Shown in pieces: positions 1-7,471 of a DNA stretch of 20,585 nt. Made by a program: the position numbers and the translations under genes. The stretch is from an uncultured Eubacteriaceae bacterium (GTDB taxonomy: Bacteria > Bacillota > Clostridia > Lachnospirales > CAG-274): positions 1 through 20,585 of the forward strand of contig CANOGI010000008.1 of the NCBI GenBank assembly GCA_947565475.1, written 5' to 3'. Each line of letters begins with the position of its first letter. The first letter of the stretch is position 1. A model generated the notes under the pieces. The model saw nothing but the letters and a program-made list of their open reading frames with translations. It was not told the DNA's origin and did no database searches.

Positions 1-99
1 AGTATATATACAGTGTGAATTAAGTAAAATGAATTTCCGATATTTATGGTCAATGAGATTGAAAAAGTGAAATTTTTAGCGGGAACGACAAAAGGATTC

Positions 100-268
100 T
101 TTAACCGATAGAGGAGGCCCCCGCTTTTTAAGCGGGGGATATTTACTCTTGTATTTAAGGGGAGCGCAAGCAAGGTTGCAAGGGCGAGCGGCAAAACGAA
201 GTTTTGCGACCAGCCTTACTCTGAATACAAAGGTGAATACTTTCGCCATCGGTTACGAGAATTTTTGA
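100..268 (+). repeat. Repeat P, copy 1: structured IS200/IS605-like or omega-RNA-like element (right end truncated)
   Basis: This is the first of three near-complete copies of a repeat called P here (others at 7100-7294 and 13649-13821). It begins TTTAACCGATAG, carries a perfect GC-rich hairpin (CCCCCGC/GCGGGGG, 118-138), and then a long-range stem in which TTGTATT pairs with AATACAA. Inside that stem is a GCAAAAC-GAA-GTTTTGC hairpin. It closes with ATCGGTTA, complementary to the left-end TAACCGAT. The terminal AT-rich hairpin of the other copies is cut short here after GAATTTTTG. There are no terminal inverted repeats and no coding capacity. Likeness to IS200/IS605 ends or a TnpB guide RNA is my inference from architecture. 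Confidence 0.7.
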
Positions 269-380
269 CTATATCAAATTTACAGTAATTTGTTTGTTCA
301 TTCTTTTGTTGTTCGGCTGTAAATTATTGACTGTAATATGGAGCGGCTCAATTTAAAAATACTGAGGAGTGAGAACGGAT
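269..380 (+). promoter_or_regulatory. Leader and possible promoter of the acyl-reductase operon
   Basis: This AT-rich stretch lies between repeat P copy 1 and the first gene of the operon. A TTGACT (327-332) lies 17 bases before AATTTA (350-355), which is a weak match to a sigma-A promoter. AGGAG at 365-369 is the ribosome binding site for ATG 381. The operon may equally be the tail of a longer transcript entering from the left, with repeat P inserted between genes. Confidence in the exact promoter is low. Confidence 0.3.
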
Positions 381-1451
381 ATGGACAAGTTATGGGAAAA
401 TCCGCCATTTTCAATGAATCGATGTGAGAAAAGCGAGTTTTATTCGGAAAGGTTAGCTGAACTTACAAAGAGACATACAGACGGCTGCGAGCTATATCAA
501 AGGCTTTTAAAAAATTTTGGCTTTTCTTTAGATAAACGCCATAAGCCTGAGGAATATCCATTTATTCCTGTTAGATTATTTAAAGATTACGAGTTATTGA
601 GTGTCGATAAAAGCGAGATAGTGAAAACAATGACTTCATCAGGAACGACGGGGCAGATGGTCTCGAGAATTTTTCTTGACAGAACCACATCAGCAAATCA
701 GACGAAAGCCCTTGTAAAGATAACCTCCGAGTTTTTAGGAAAATCAAGGCTTCCAATGCTTATTATAGACAGCAAAAAGGTAGTATCCGACAGAAAGCTC
801 TTTTCCGCGAGGGGGGCGGGTATTCTTGGATTCTCTATGTTAGGTCATAATTTGACTTACGCCCTTGATGAGAATATGGAACTGGATATTGAGACCGTGA
901 AAAGTTTTCTTGATAGGCACAAAGGCGAGGATATTTTCTTATTTGGGTTTACATATATGATATGGGCGCATTTTTATAAAACGCTTTTAAAACTTGATGA
1001 GAAAATAGATTTATCAAAAGGGATTCTTCTTCATGGAGGAGGGTTTAAAAAGTTACAGGATGAGGCTGTGGACAACGAGACTTATAAAAGTGAGCTTAAC
1101 CGTGTTTGTCAAATTGAGCGTATATATAATTATTATGGTATGGTTGAGCAGACAGGTTCTATATTTATGGAGTGCGAACACGGAAGACTTCACGCCTCTA
1201 ATTTCTCGGATATATTTATAAGGAATCCGAAAGATTTTTCTTTTTGCGAAAAAGGAGAGAAAGGACTTATACAGCTTGTTTCGGTTTTGCCTGAGAGTTA
1301 TCCGGGACACAGTATACTCACCGAGGATATAGGAGAGATAACGGGCGAGGACGATTGTCCCTGCGGTAGATTCGGAAAAACATTTAAAATACACGGAAGA
1401 ATAAAAAAAGCGGAGGTAAGGGGGTGCAGCGATACTTATGAGCAAAGATAA
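381..1451 (+). CDS. LuxE-like acyl-protein synthetase
   Basis: Member of the LuxE/acyl-protein synthetase family (PF04443), which adenylates an acyl group with ATP and passes it to a cysteine and on to the partner reductase. Visible marks, numbered from ATG 381 (356 aa): the family-typical FIPVRLFK segment near 61-68, an ATP/AMP-binding loop TSSGTTG at 85-91, HGGGFK at 218-223, YYGMVEQTGS at 251-260, a Cys-rich CPCGRFG at 326-332, and a C-terminal RGCSD whose Cys349 is a candidate acyl-accepting residue by analogy with bacterial LuxE. I prefer ATG 381 because AGGAG (365-369) is well spaced for it; an upstream GTG at 369 overlaps that site. The gene overlaps the LuxC-like gene by 14 bases, so the two are translationally coupled. 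No luxAB genes are visible, so bioluminescence is unlikely. Confidence 0.85.
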   Translation: MDKLWENPPFSMNRCEKSEFYSERLAELTKRHTDGCELYQRLLKNFGFSLDKRHKPEEYPFIPVRLFKDYELLSVDKSEIVKTMTSSGTTGQMVSRIFLDRTTSANQTKALVKITSEFLGKSRLPMLIIDSKKVVSDRKLFSARGAGILGFSMLGHNLTYALDENMELDIETVKSFLDRHKGEDIFLFGFTYMIWAHFYKTLLKLDEKIDLSKGILLHGGGFKKLQDEAVDNETYKSELNRVCQIERIYNYYGMVEQTGSIFMECEHGRLHASNFSDIFIRNPKDFSFCEKGEKGLIQLVSVLPESYPGHSILTEDIGEITGEDDCPCGRFGKTFKIHGRIKKAEVRGCSDTYEQR

Positions 1452-2622
1452 AATAAAAGCCGTGATTGGCGATATTGAGCCCGCGGCTTATGTCGCGGAA
1501 GTTTATAATGATGAGGTATGCCGATTTGCCGATGATTTGTCGAAATGGCTTAGAAAAAACAAAAACGCTCTTTCTTTTCCTGACCTTATGGCGGTTTCGT
1601 TTTGGTGCAGAAAAGGAAACATAGAGAAAATGAGAAATGAGTTTGACGACGGAAAAACTCATATAGGCAGAGGACTTATATTTCATATAACTCCGTCAAA
1701 CGTTCCTGTAAATTTTATTTTTTCTTATCTTTTTGGACTCTTGTCCGGAAACTCGAATATTGTCCGTATTCCGTCTAAAAAGTTTCCGCAGGTTGATATT
1801 TTATGCGCCGCTGTTAAAGAAATTTTAGAAAATGACGATTATATAAATATAAGGAAAAACACAAGTTTTGTAACTTATGATAGGGATAAGGAAATAAATG
1901 ATTATTATTCTGGAATTTGTGACGGAAGAGTTATATGGGGAGGAGATTCTACAATAAAAGCCCTTAGAGAGTCTCCCATAAAGCCGAAAGCCGTTGAGGT
2001 TGTTTTTGCCGACAGATACTCTTTCGGCGTAATACAGAGCGAGAAAATCGTATCCGCGTCCGATAATGAAATAGCTAATCTTGTTCACGGCTTTTATAAC
2101 GATACTTATCTTATGGACCAGAACGCATGCTCAACCCCTCATTGTATTTTTTGGCTTGGAAATCAAGCGAGAGAAGCGTCTGAGATTTTTTGGGGAGCTG
2201 TAAAAAAAGAGGAAGAAAGGTATTCTCTTGAGCCTATAAAATCCGTTGACAAATATACGGACTTATGTCATATAGCTATGGAGCGAGATGATATAGCGGA
2301 AATTAATACTTATGGTAATTTCCTTTATGTCGCCCGTCTCGCGGAAGTTTCACCCGATATGGAAAGTTTAAGGGGAAGATACGGGATGTTTTTCGAGGTT
2401 TGTATAAAAAGTATGGACGACCTTTCAAGTTTTATTACTGAGAAAAGTCAAACAATGATTTATTATGGTGTGGAGAAAAATGAGTTAAATGATTTTATAA
2501 AGAAAAATAATTTAAAAGGAGTCGATAGAATCGTACCTTTTGGAAACGCTTTGGATATTGGCGTTATTTGGGACGGGTATGATATTATCCGCTCTTTGTC
2601 AAGGGTTATCGGAATACGTTAG
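1438..2622 (+). CDS. LuxC-like acyl-CoA/acyl-protein reductase
   Basis: Acyl-CoA reductase of the LuxC family (PF05893), an aldehyde-dehydrogenase relative that reduces an activated acyl group to an aldehyde with NADPH. It is 394 aa. Visible marks: TPSNVPVNF at 85-93 (nucleotide-binding region), VIWGGDSTI at 165-173, and DQNACSTP at 227-234 with Cys231 as the expected catalytic thiol. The family-typical C-terminal DGYDIIRSLSR is at 379-389. It starts inside the end of the LuxE-like gene, which matches the pairing of the two proteins in the fatty-acid reductase complex. The stop codon is TAG, which argues that TAG is a normal stop in this genome. It is predicted cytoplasmic, with no signal peptide. 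The substrate chain length cannot be read from the sequence. Confidence 0.87.
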   Translation: MSKDKIKAVIGDIEPAAYVAEVYNDEVCRFADDLSKWLRKNKNALSFPDLMAVSFWCRKGNIEKMRNEFDDGKTHIGRGLIFHITPSNVPVNFIFSYLFGLLSGNSNIVRIPSKKFPQVDILCAAVKEILENDDYINIRKNTSFVTYDRDKEINDYYSGICDGRVIWGGDSTIKALRESPIKPKAVEVVFADRYSFGVIQSEKIVSASDNEIANLVHGFYNDTYLMDQNACSTPHCIFWLGNQAREASEIFWGAVKKEEERYSLEPIKSVDKYTDLCHIAMERDDIAEINTYGNFLYVARLAEVSPDMESLRGRYGMFFEVCIKSMDDLSSFITEKSQTMIYYGVEKNELNDFIKKNNLKGVDRIVPFGNALDIGVIWDGYDIIRSLSRVIGIR

Positions 2623-2662
2623 CGGGTTAGAGCGGATTCTTCTTTAGAGGAGGGTTATAAAT

Positions 2663-4090
2663 ATGAGTTTTTACAATGATTTAAAACGATATGAAAATTA
2701 TACGGCGGCAGTGGACGAGGCGGGAAATGTCGCCTCTTACGGGGATATGGAAAAATTTTCTGAAAGTGTCGGCAAGGTTATACCGAAAAGGAGTCTTGTG
2801 TTTTTATACTGCGCCAATAAAACGGGAAGCGTTTTAAGCTATATATCATGTCTGTATAACTCGGTTGTGGCTCTGCTTTTAAGTGACTCAATAGAGGAAA
2901 GTTTAAACGAAGAGCTTCTTAAAACCTATAAGCCGTCTTATTTGTTTGTTCCCATAGAGAAAAAAGAGGAATTTAAAGAGTATTCCGCCGTGTATGAGGA
3001 GTATGGATATTGTATACTTAAAGCATTGGAAAAACACGAAACGCCTTTATACAAAGACCTCGCGCTGCTTTTGACAACATCTGGAAGCACGGGAAGCCCG
3101 AAACTTGTAAAACAAAGTTATGAGAACATACAGTCAAACGCCGAGTCTATAGCTCAATATTTGGAGCTTGACAAAACCGAACGGCCGATTACAACGTTGC
3201 CTATGAACTATACGTATGGTTTATCTATTATAAACAGCCATTTTCAGGTTGGCGCCACGATTTATTTAACTACGAAGGGAATTTTGCAAAAAGAGTTTTG
3301 GGACTTTTTCAAGAAAAATAAAGTCACGTCTTTCGGAGGGGTTCCTTATACTTATGAAATGTTAAAGAAGCTTAGGTTTTTCGGCATGGATTTGCCTTCT
3401 CTTAAAACAATGACTCAGGCGGGGGGAAAACTCTCTCCGGAGCTTCACAGACAGTTTGCCGAATATGCCGAACAAAATGGTAAAAGATTTATAGTTATGT
3501 ATGGACAGACGGAGGCCACGGCGAGAATGTCATATCTTCCCTATGAAAAATCTCTTGAGAAGTATGGAAGTATGGGTATCGCTATACCAGGAGGAAAATT
3601 TGAGTTAATCGATATAAACGGAAATGTGATAAATTCCCCCGACACTGTCGGCGAGCTTGTTTATTATGGCCAAAATGTCACTTTGGGTTACGCCGAGAAC
3701 AGGGAAGACCTTGAAAAGGGTGATGAGCGGGGAGGAAAACTTGTCACGGGTGATATGGCGAAAATGGACTCTGACGGGTATTTTTATATTGTGGGAAGAA
3801 AAAAACGCTTTCTTAAAATATTCGGCAACAGGGTTAATTTAGACGAGTGCGAGAGGCTCATAAAAAAGGAGTTTACTGATTTGGAGTGCGCTTGCGGAGG
3901 CGTTGACGATAAATTATATATATATATAACGAATGACAGTAAAAAAGAAAGCGTAATAAAATTTATATCTCATAAAACGGGAATACACCCAAGCGCTTTT
4001 TCTGTCTTTAAAATAGACAAAATTCCCAAAAATGACTCGGGAAAAATATTATATCAAAGGCTTCCTAAACATATAGGCGGGGAGATTTAA
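2663..4090 (+). CDS. AMP-forming acyl-CoA ligase / acyl-adenylate synthetase
   Basis: Member of the ANL superfamily (AMP-binding, PF00501), expected to activate a carboxylic acid as the acyl-adenylate and transfer it to CoA or a carrier protein. It is 475 aa, slightly short for the family. Core motifs are in order: A3 loop LTTSGSTGSPK at 137-147, A5 YGQTEAT at 280-286, A7 TGD at 362-364, the hinge and A8 region VGRKKRFLKIFGNRVN at 377-392, and the catalytic lysine K461 in NDSGK. A GAGGAGG ribosome binding site lies about 10 bases before ATG 2663, and 40 bases separate it from the LuxC-like gene. The stop codon TAA lies inside the left-end sequence of repeat P (TTTAACCGACAG, 4086-4097), so the 3' end may have been set or altered by an insertion. 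Substrate is unknown. Confidence 0.88.
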   Translation: MSFYNDLKRYENYTAAVDEAGNVASYGDMEKFSESVGKVIPKRSLVFLYCANKTGSVLSYISCLYNSVVALLLSDSIEESLNEELLKTYKPSYLFVPIEKKEEFKEYSAVYEEYGYCILKALEKHETPLYKDLALLLTTSGSTGSPKLVKQSYENIQSNAESIAQYLELDKTERPITTLPMNYTYGLSIINSHFQVGATIYLTTKGILQKEFWDFFKKNKVTSFGGVPYTYEMLKKLRFFGMDLPSLKTMTQAGGKLSPELHRQFAEYAEQNGKRFIVMYGQTEATARMSYLPYEKSLEKYGSMGIAIPGGKFELIDINGNVINSPDTVGELVYYGQNVTLGYAENREDLEKGDERGGKLVTGDMAKMDSDGYFYIVGRKKRFLKIFGNRVNLDECERLIKKEFTDLECACGGVDDKLYIYITNDSKKESVIKFISHKTGIHPSAFSVFKIDKIPKNDSGKILYQRLPKHIGGEI

Positions 4091-4108
4091 CCGACAGAGG
4101 AAGTCCCC
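4086..4108 (+). repeat. Repeat P, left-end fragment
   Basis: The sequence TTTAACCGACAGAGGAAG followed by TCCCC matches the left end of repeat P, but the GC hairpin and all downstream parts are absent. It overlaps the stop codon of the acyl ligase and fills most of the gap to the next gene. It is either a remnant of an inserted copy or a decayed end. Confidence 0.65.
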
Positions 4109-4135
4109 ATAGGTACTAACGAAAAGGTGAGAAAA

Positions 4136-4708
4136 ATGATTAATGTATCAGCTAAAGCCAGAGAAATCAAAGAAGAAGACCTTGAGATGATTATGAATTG
4201 GAGAATGTCTCCCGAGGTAACAAAATATATGACTACTGACCCAAAACTTACCCTTGACGGGCAAAAAGAATGGCTTAGGAAAATAAACGGGAATAAAGAC
4301 GAGTTTTATTATATCTTAGAAGTCGACGATACGCCTGTCGGAGTGGTTAGTTTTGTTGAGTGGGATAAGAACGCCGATATAATTCATACAGGGGTGTATA
4401 TAGCAGTAAAGGAAAAACGCTCGATTAAGCTTACGGCGGATTTGCAGATGAGTCTTTATGACTTCGCTTTTGAGACGTTAAATGTGAACAAAGTCGCTTT
4501 TGAGATACTGGGAAATAATCCTATGGTTATAAAATTTAATGAGAGGCTCGGGGCGAAAAGAGAGGGGATACTGCGCCAAGCTATAAAAAAGGGCGATGAG
4601 TATTATGATTTATATTTGCTCAGTGTTTTAAAAGAAGAATGGCCGTATGTAAAGGAAAAAACAAAGTATGATAAGATTGTGTTTCCTTTACACATAGATA
4701 AAATTTAA
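4136..4708 (+). CDS. GNAT-family N-acetyltransferase, PseH-like
   Basis: Acetyltransferase of the GNAT fold (Acetyltransf_3 type), 190 aa from ATG 4136. The N-terminal NWRMSPEVTKYM (21-32) is typical of the subgroup holding PseH, RimJ/RimL and related enzymes, and the C-terminal LGAKREGILRQ (138-148) is typical as well. PseH acetylates the 4-amino group of an altrosamine intermediate in pseudaminic acid synthesis; the likeness suggests an amino-sugar substrate but does not prove it. The usual glycine-rich acetyl-CoA loop is poorly conserved (KEKRSIKLTADLQ, 92-104). AAGGTGA at 4124-4130 favours ATG 4136 over an overlapping GTG at 4127. Like the gene before it, its TAA stop lies inside a left end of repeat P. 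It is the last gene of the operon. Confidence 0.75.
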   Translation: MINVSAKAREIKEEDLEMIMNWRMSPEVTKYMTTDPKLTLDGQKEWLRKINGNKDEFYYILEVDDTPVGVVSFVEWDKNADIIHTGVYIAVKEKRSIKLTADLQMSLYDFAFETLNVNKVAFEILGNNPMVIKFNERLGAKREGILRQAIKKGDEYYDLYLLSVLKEEWPYVKEKTKYDKIVFPLHIDKI

Positions 4709-5038
4709 CCGACAGAGTAAGGGGGAGTGAAAAAATAAAATTTATCTGAAAGAAAATTAAAAACTCTTTCAAATTTTATTTTTGCTGATAAACTTCAAAA
4801 ACGTAACGCCGTAGTAAAATCCGCAAGGCGGGCTTTGCTTGTCGGAGGACGGGAACTTTTTTTTACACCGTTTTTTGGCGCGGAAAAAATATGGCTGGTT
4901 CCTTCTTTAAACAATTTGTGGGAAGTGGCTACATTTCCTGCAACATAGAGAGTGTAAGCTCCCACTGAATACAAAGGTGAATACTTTCGCCGTGGGTTAC
5001 GAGAATTTTTGTTATATAAAAATTCTAATAGTCTTGAC
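4704..5038 (+). repeat. Repeat P variant with the usual ends but a different interior
   Basis: The left end TTTAACCGACAGAG (4704-4717) and the right-end block match repeat P. The right block runs from CTGAATACAAAGG at about 4965 through TTTCGCC, GGGTTACGAG and the AT-rich hairpin to CTTGAC at 5038. The roughly 240 bases between them differ: the GC hairpin is missing and a terminator-like hairpin is present. The right-end pairing arm reads GTGGGTTA, one mismatch from the arm expected. A reading frame on the - strand here has no ribosome binding site and encodes repeat sequence, so I do not call it a gene. Confidence 0.6.
4731..4783 (+). terminator. Possible terminator of the acyl-reductase operon
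   Basis: An AT-rich hairpin has arms AAAATAAAATTT...CTGAAAG (4731-4752) and CTTTCAAATTTTATTTTT (4766-4783), and ends in a T-rich tract. It lies 23 bases after the last stop codon of the operon. The stem has little GC, so it would be a weak intrinsic terminator. Confidence 0.4.
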
Positions 5039-5040
5039 AA

Positions 5041-5090
5041 TAACAGACCTGTTCGGAAACCTTAAAAAAGGAAACTGAACAGGTCTGTTA
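5041..5090. repeat. Family E palindrome (50 bp) between convergent genes
   Basis: Arms TAACAGACCTGTTCGGAAACC (5041-5061) and its near-exact reverse complement (5070-5090) are separated by an eight-base loop. The GACCTGTTC core is the same as the ends of the larger element at 8687-8852. It lies between the acetyltransferase (+) and the PL9 lyase (-), and could stop transcription from either side. Confidence 0.6.
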
Positions 5091-5104
5091 AATATTTATA
5101 GGTT

Positions 5105-5211
5105 ATTAATAGATTTTTTTGGGAAAATTCGTGTTTTGATTCCCGCGGAGGCTTAATATAGTCAAATCACTTGAAAAATGAAGAAGTTTGGCGGCTCAAA
5201 ATCTATTAATT
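5105..5211. repeat. Family A end segment within a 13-bp inverted pair
   Basis: A 38-base segment at 5157-5194 starting TATAGTCAAATCACTTG is the same repeat as 8507-8544 and 13611-13648. It is flanked by ATTAATAGATTTT (5105-5117) and its exact complement AAAATCTATTAAT (5199-5211), the latter covering the PL9 stop codon. On the - strand this could fold as a long-loop hairpin just after the PL9 gene. Confidence 0.45.
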
Positions 5212-6789
5212 GGAAGCTGTGAATAAAACGTCAAATAAGTATGTCACGGTTGTTTTGTTATTATAGGCGTTTTCTTTTATATTGTTGGCCGCTACGCAGG
5301 TATGATATTGATAGTCAGAGGAGTATTCCCCATTGTCTAAGTTTCCAACCGAAATGTTTATGTTTTCCGCTCCAGCTTTAGGCAGGTCGTCTGGCTCCAA
5401 CCCGTCAGAGCCGTTTATATTTTCCCACTTATACGCTGTATAGTTTTCAAGATGATAATTTATTTTATTTCCGAAAGAAATACAGTTTTCGGCGTAAAGT
5501 TTAGCGCCGGAATTGTTTTTGTCAAAGCCGTATTTCTCGTGGTCGAAAGCTATACAGTTTTTCATATATCTTAAAGAGTTTGTCTGAGTGAATTTACTTC
5601 CAAGTTTAAAACCGTTGGGGTTTCCTCCCCAATTTTCCAAAGCTATTTGAGATGGCGTTAATTCGCCTTTTGAGGTTGGTATTTTTCCGAAAAGCTCGTC
5701 AAGTTTTTTGTAATAAGCTGTTTCCCCGTCTGATTTTTCTTCTTTTATAACAGCCGATTTCTCAATAAGTTCCCCGGGATTTGTGTAATAAACTATAGGG
5801 CTGTCTGATTTTTCACAGAGGGTTCCGTCGTTATAAGCTTTCACGAAACCGCTGTATGTATCATCTGAGGCGAGAGCTTTAAATCGTCTTATAAAGGGCA
5901 GGTTCTCGTCAAGAGGCGCCCCGTTTATATAATCTGTGTATCCCATAGCGTTTTTAGGGGTTCCGTTATTCCAGCACATACAGTTTTCGTAGTCGTTTCT
6001 GTATGTCCAGTAACCGCCGACCGCCTGAAATTCCTCGCTTAAATCTTTTAATTCCTTGTCGAAACTATCCCAAGCGTCGTCGCTGTTTTCCCATGAGTAG
6101 CAATCTTTAAAAAAGTTACGGCCCTCAAGAATTGTGAAAAGATTTGTGGTTTTTGCGGGACCCGCTCCAAGTTTTATGGCGAAACCATCGGCGTTTCCGC
6201 CTAAGGTGAATACGTCGCAGTTTCTATAGCTGTAAACGCTTTTTATTGTGTTTCCTCTCGCGCCGCCGGCTATTTGCAGACCGCTGTCGTTGTTATATCG
6301 GAGAATACAGTTAGTGACCTTATTATTTATGGCTCCTGTTCCTTTTATAAGTATTCCGTTATCATGTCCCTTTTCAATTATCAGGTTTGAGATTTCATTA
6401 TCAGACCCGCTTACTCTTATGGCTACATCCGCGTCTGAGGACTTGCCGTTTACAATATCGTTTTCACCTTTCATATTCTCAAAGTTTAGAACGGGAAGTT
6501 CCCCATCTTTGGAAGGAACGCCTATAAGGGCTTGATTTGAGCCGGAAAGCTTTATACCGTCTTTCATTTCTATTGAGTTTGTTATGTAGATTTTCGATTT
6601 TCCCTCTGTTATAGCCGCCGTTAATTCCTCATATGATGAAACGGCTGTTCCATCTGTTGGATTCATTTGTTCATCAGTATAAGTTTTAGGATTGGAAGTG
6701 ATGTCTTCCGTGGCTAAAGCCGATGTGGCGGATATGCCTAAACAAAGGGAAAAAATTGTTAAAAATGATAGTAATTTTTTATGTTTCAT
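5206..6789 (-). CDS. Secreted pectate lyase, family PL9
   Basis: Extracellular pectate lyase of polysaccharide lyase family 9, a right-handed beta-helix enzyme that cleaves polygalacturonate by calcium-dependent beta-elimination. It is 527 aa. A signal peptide (1-26) has a Lys-rich start, a hydrophobic core and a likely cut after SALA. Expected calcium ligands are visible: Asp201 in NADGF, and Asp237, Asp238 and Asp241 in NSDDAWDSFD. The expected catalytic lysine is Lys395 in NPNGFKLG. These match the conserved centre known from Pel9A. The C-terminal rungs (NCIAF, NCISFGNKINYH) are also family-typical. No dockerin, CBM or anchor is present. AAGGAGG lies 9-10 bases before the ATG, and a strong sigma-A promoter lies upstream (6849-6877). 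It is monocistronic. Confidence 0.92.
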   Translation of the reverse strand: MKHKKLLSFLTIFSLCLGISATSALATEDITSNPKTYTDEQMNPTDGTAVSSYEELTAAITEGKSKIYITNSIEMKDGIKLSGSNQALIGVPSKDGELPVLNFENMKGENDIVNGKSSDADVAIRVSGSDNEISNLIIEKGHDNGILIKGTGAINNKVTNCILRYNNDSGLQIAGGARGNTIKSVYSYRNCDVFTLGGNADGFAIKLGAGPAKTTNLFTILEGRNFFKDCYSWENSDDAWDSFDKELKDLSEEFQAVGGYWTYRNDYENCMCWNNGTPKNAMGYTDYINGAPLDENLPFIRRFKALASDDTYSGFVKAYNDGTLCEKSDSPIVYYTNPGELIEKSAVIKEEKSDGETAYYKKLDELFGKIPTSKGELTPSQIALENWGGNPNGFKLGSKFTQTNSLRYMKNCIAFDHEKYGFDKNNSGAKLYAENCISFGNKINYHLENYTAYKWENINGSDGLEPDDLPKAGAENINISVGNLDNGEYSSDYQYHTCVAANNIKENAYNNKTTVTYLFDVLFTASN

Positions 6790-6848
6790 AAAATATGGCC
6801 TCCTTATATTATAATATTTTGTACAAAAAATTTAGGTTTCTTTATTTT

Positions 6849-6877
6849 ATTTTAATAAATACTTTGTAAAATGTCAA
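6849..6877 (-). promoter_or_regulatory. Sigma-A promoter of the PL9 gene
   Basis: Reading the - strand, TTGACA (6872-6877) and TAAAAT (6849-6854) are separated by exactly 17 bases, with an AT-rich leader of about 50 bases before the PL9 start. This is a near-consensus vegetative promoter. Its -35 lies about 30 bases from the partial repeat P at 6904. Confidence 0.75.
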
Positions 6878-6903
6878 CGAAATATTATAATAAACTATGA
6901 AAA

Positions 6904-6962
6904 TTTAACCGACAGAGGAAGTTCCCCGCTTTTTAAGCGGGAGGTACTTACTCTTGTATTTA
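6904..6962 (+). repeat. Repeat P, left-half fragment
   Basis: TTTAACCGACAGAGGAAG is followed by the CCCCGCTTTTTAAGCGGG hairpin and TACTTACTCTTGTATT, as in full copies, then the match stops. Just after, TATAGCCAAACCACTT (6984-6999) resembles a family A end, so a second element may have cut this copy. Confidence 0.65.
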
Positions 6963-7029
6963 TTGGGAATACAAGTTCTACACTATAGCCAAACCACTTA
7001 TATTATAATTGTTAAAATTTGGGGGAAAG

Positions 7030-7067
7030 TAAAAAGAGATAAAAAAAATTTTTTTTATCTCTTTTTA
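7030..7067. repeat. Perfect 38-bp palindrome
   Basis: Two 19-base arms, starting TAAAAAGAGAT and ending ATCTCTTTTTA, are exact reverse complements with no loop, and the centre is A8T8. It lies between two copies of repeat P. It could act as a bidirectional terminator or be a collapsed inverted-repeat element. No gene ends next to it. Confidence 0.6.
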
Positions 7068-7099
7068 GCGTTATATGTAAATATTAATCAAGGAGCGAG

Positions 7100-7294
7100 T
7101 TTAATAGAGAGAAGAAGTTCCCCGCTTTTTAAGCGGGAGTACTTACCCTTGTATTCAATGGGAACGCAAGCCAGGTTGCAAGGGCGAGCGGCAAAACGAA
7201 GTTTTGCGACCAGCCTCACTCTGAATACAAAGGCGAATACTTTCGCCGTCGGTTATGAGAATTTTTGTATAACAAAAATTCAAGTAGTCTTGAC
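7100..7294 (+). repeat. Repeat P, copy 2 (intact right end)
   Basis: This copy has the most complete interior and right end, though its left end has drifted (TTTAATAGAGAG). It shows the CCCCGC/GCGGG hairpin, the TTGTATTCA/TGAATACAA long stem, the GCAAAAC-GAA-GTTTTGC hairpin, GGCGAA-TACT-TTCGCC, GTCGGTTA, and the terminal hairpin GAATTTTTG...CAAAAATTC. It closes at AGTAGTCTTGAC. The sequence after TTGAC differs between copies, which marks the right boundary. It has no coding capacity of its own. Confidence 0.72.
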
Positions 7295-7471
7295 ATAACA
7301 AATGAGAAATTTATTTTGGAACAATATAAAAAAAATGTATTTATTATCTATATTTTAATATATCTGTTATTAGTATAACATATATAAGGTTATATGTCAA
7401 CAATACAATTAAATATAGATAATGTTAAATTATTTATAATATGTTAGGATATACTTTAAGGGTATAGTAAT

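Noticed and set aside
2..70. Open frame at the left edge ending in TGA at 68-70 (22 codons)
   Set aside because: Too short, no recognisable motif and no start in the window. It could be the C-terminus of an upstream gene, but the sequence cannot support that.
381..2622. Bioluminescence (lux) operon
   Set aside because: LuxE- and LuxC-like genes are present, but no luxA/luxB or flavin-related genes are. This pair is common outside light-producing bacteria.
4795..5040. Minus-strand reading frame of about 80 codons after the acetyltransferase
   Set aside because: No ribosome binding site, and it covers the right end of a repeat P variant, so it is repeat sequence read as protein.
6954..7298. 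Plus-strand reading frame over repeat P and the 38-bp palindrome
   Set aside because: Its peptide is a translation of the repeats (the same string appears at 13688-13897) and it has no ribosome binding site.
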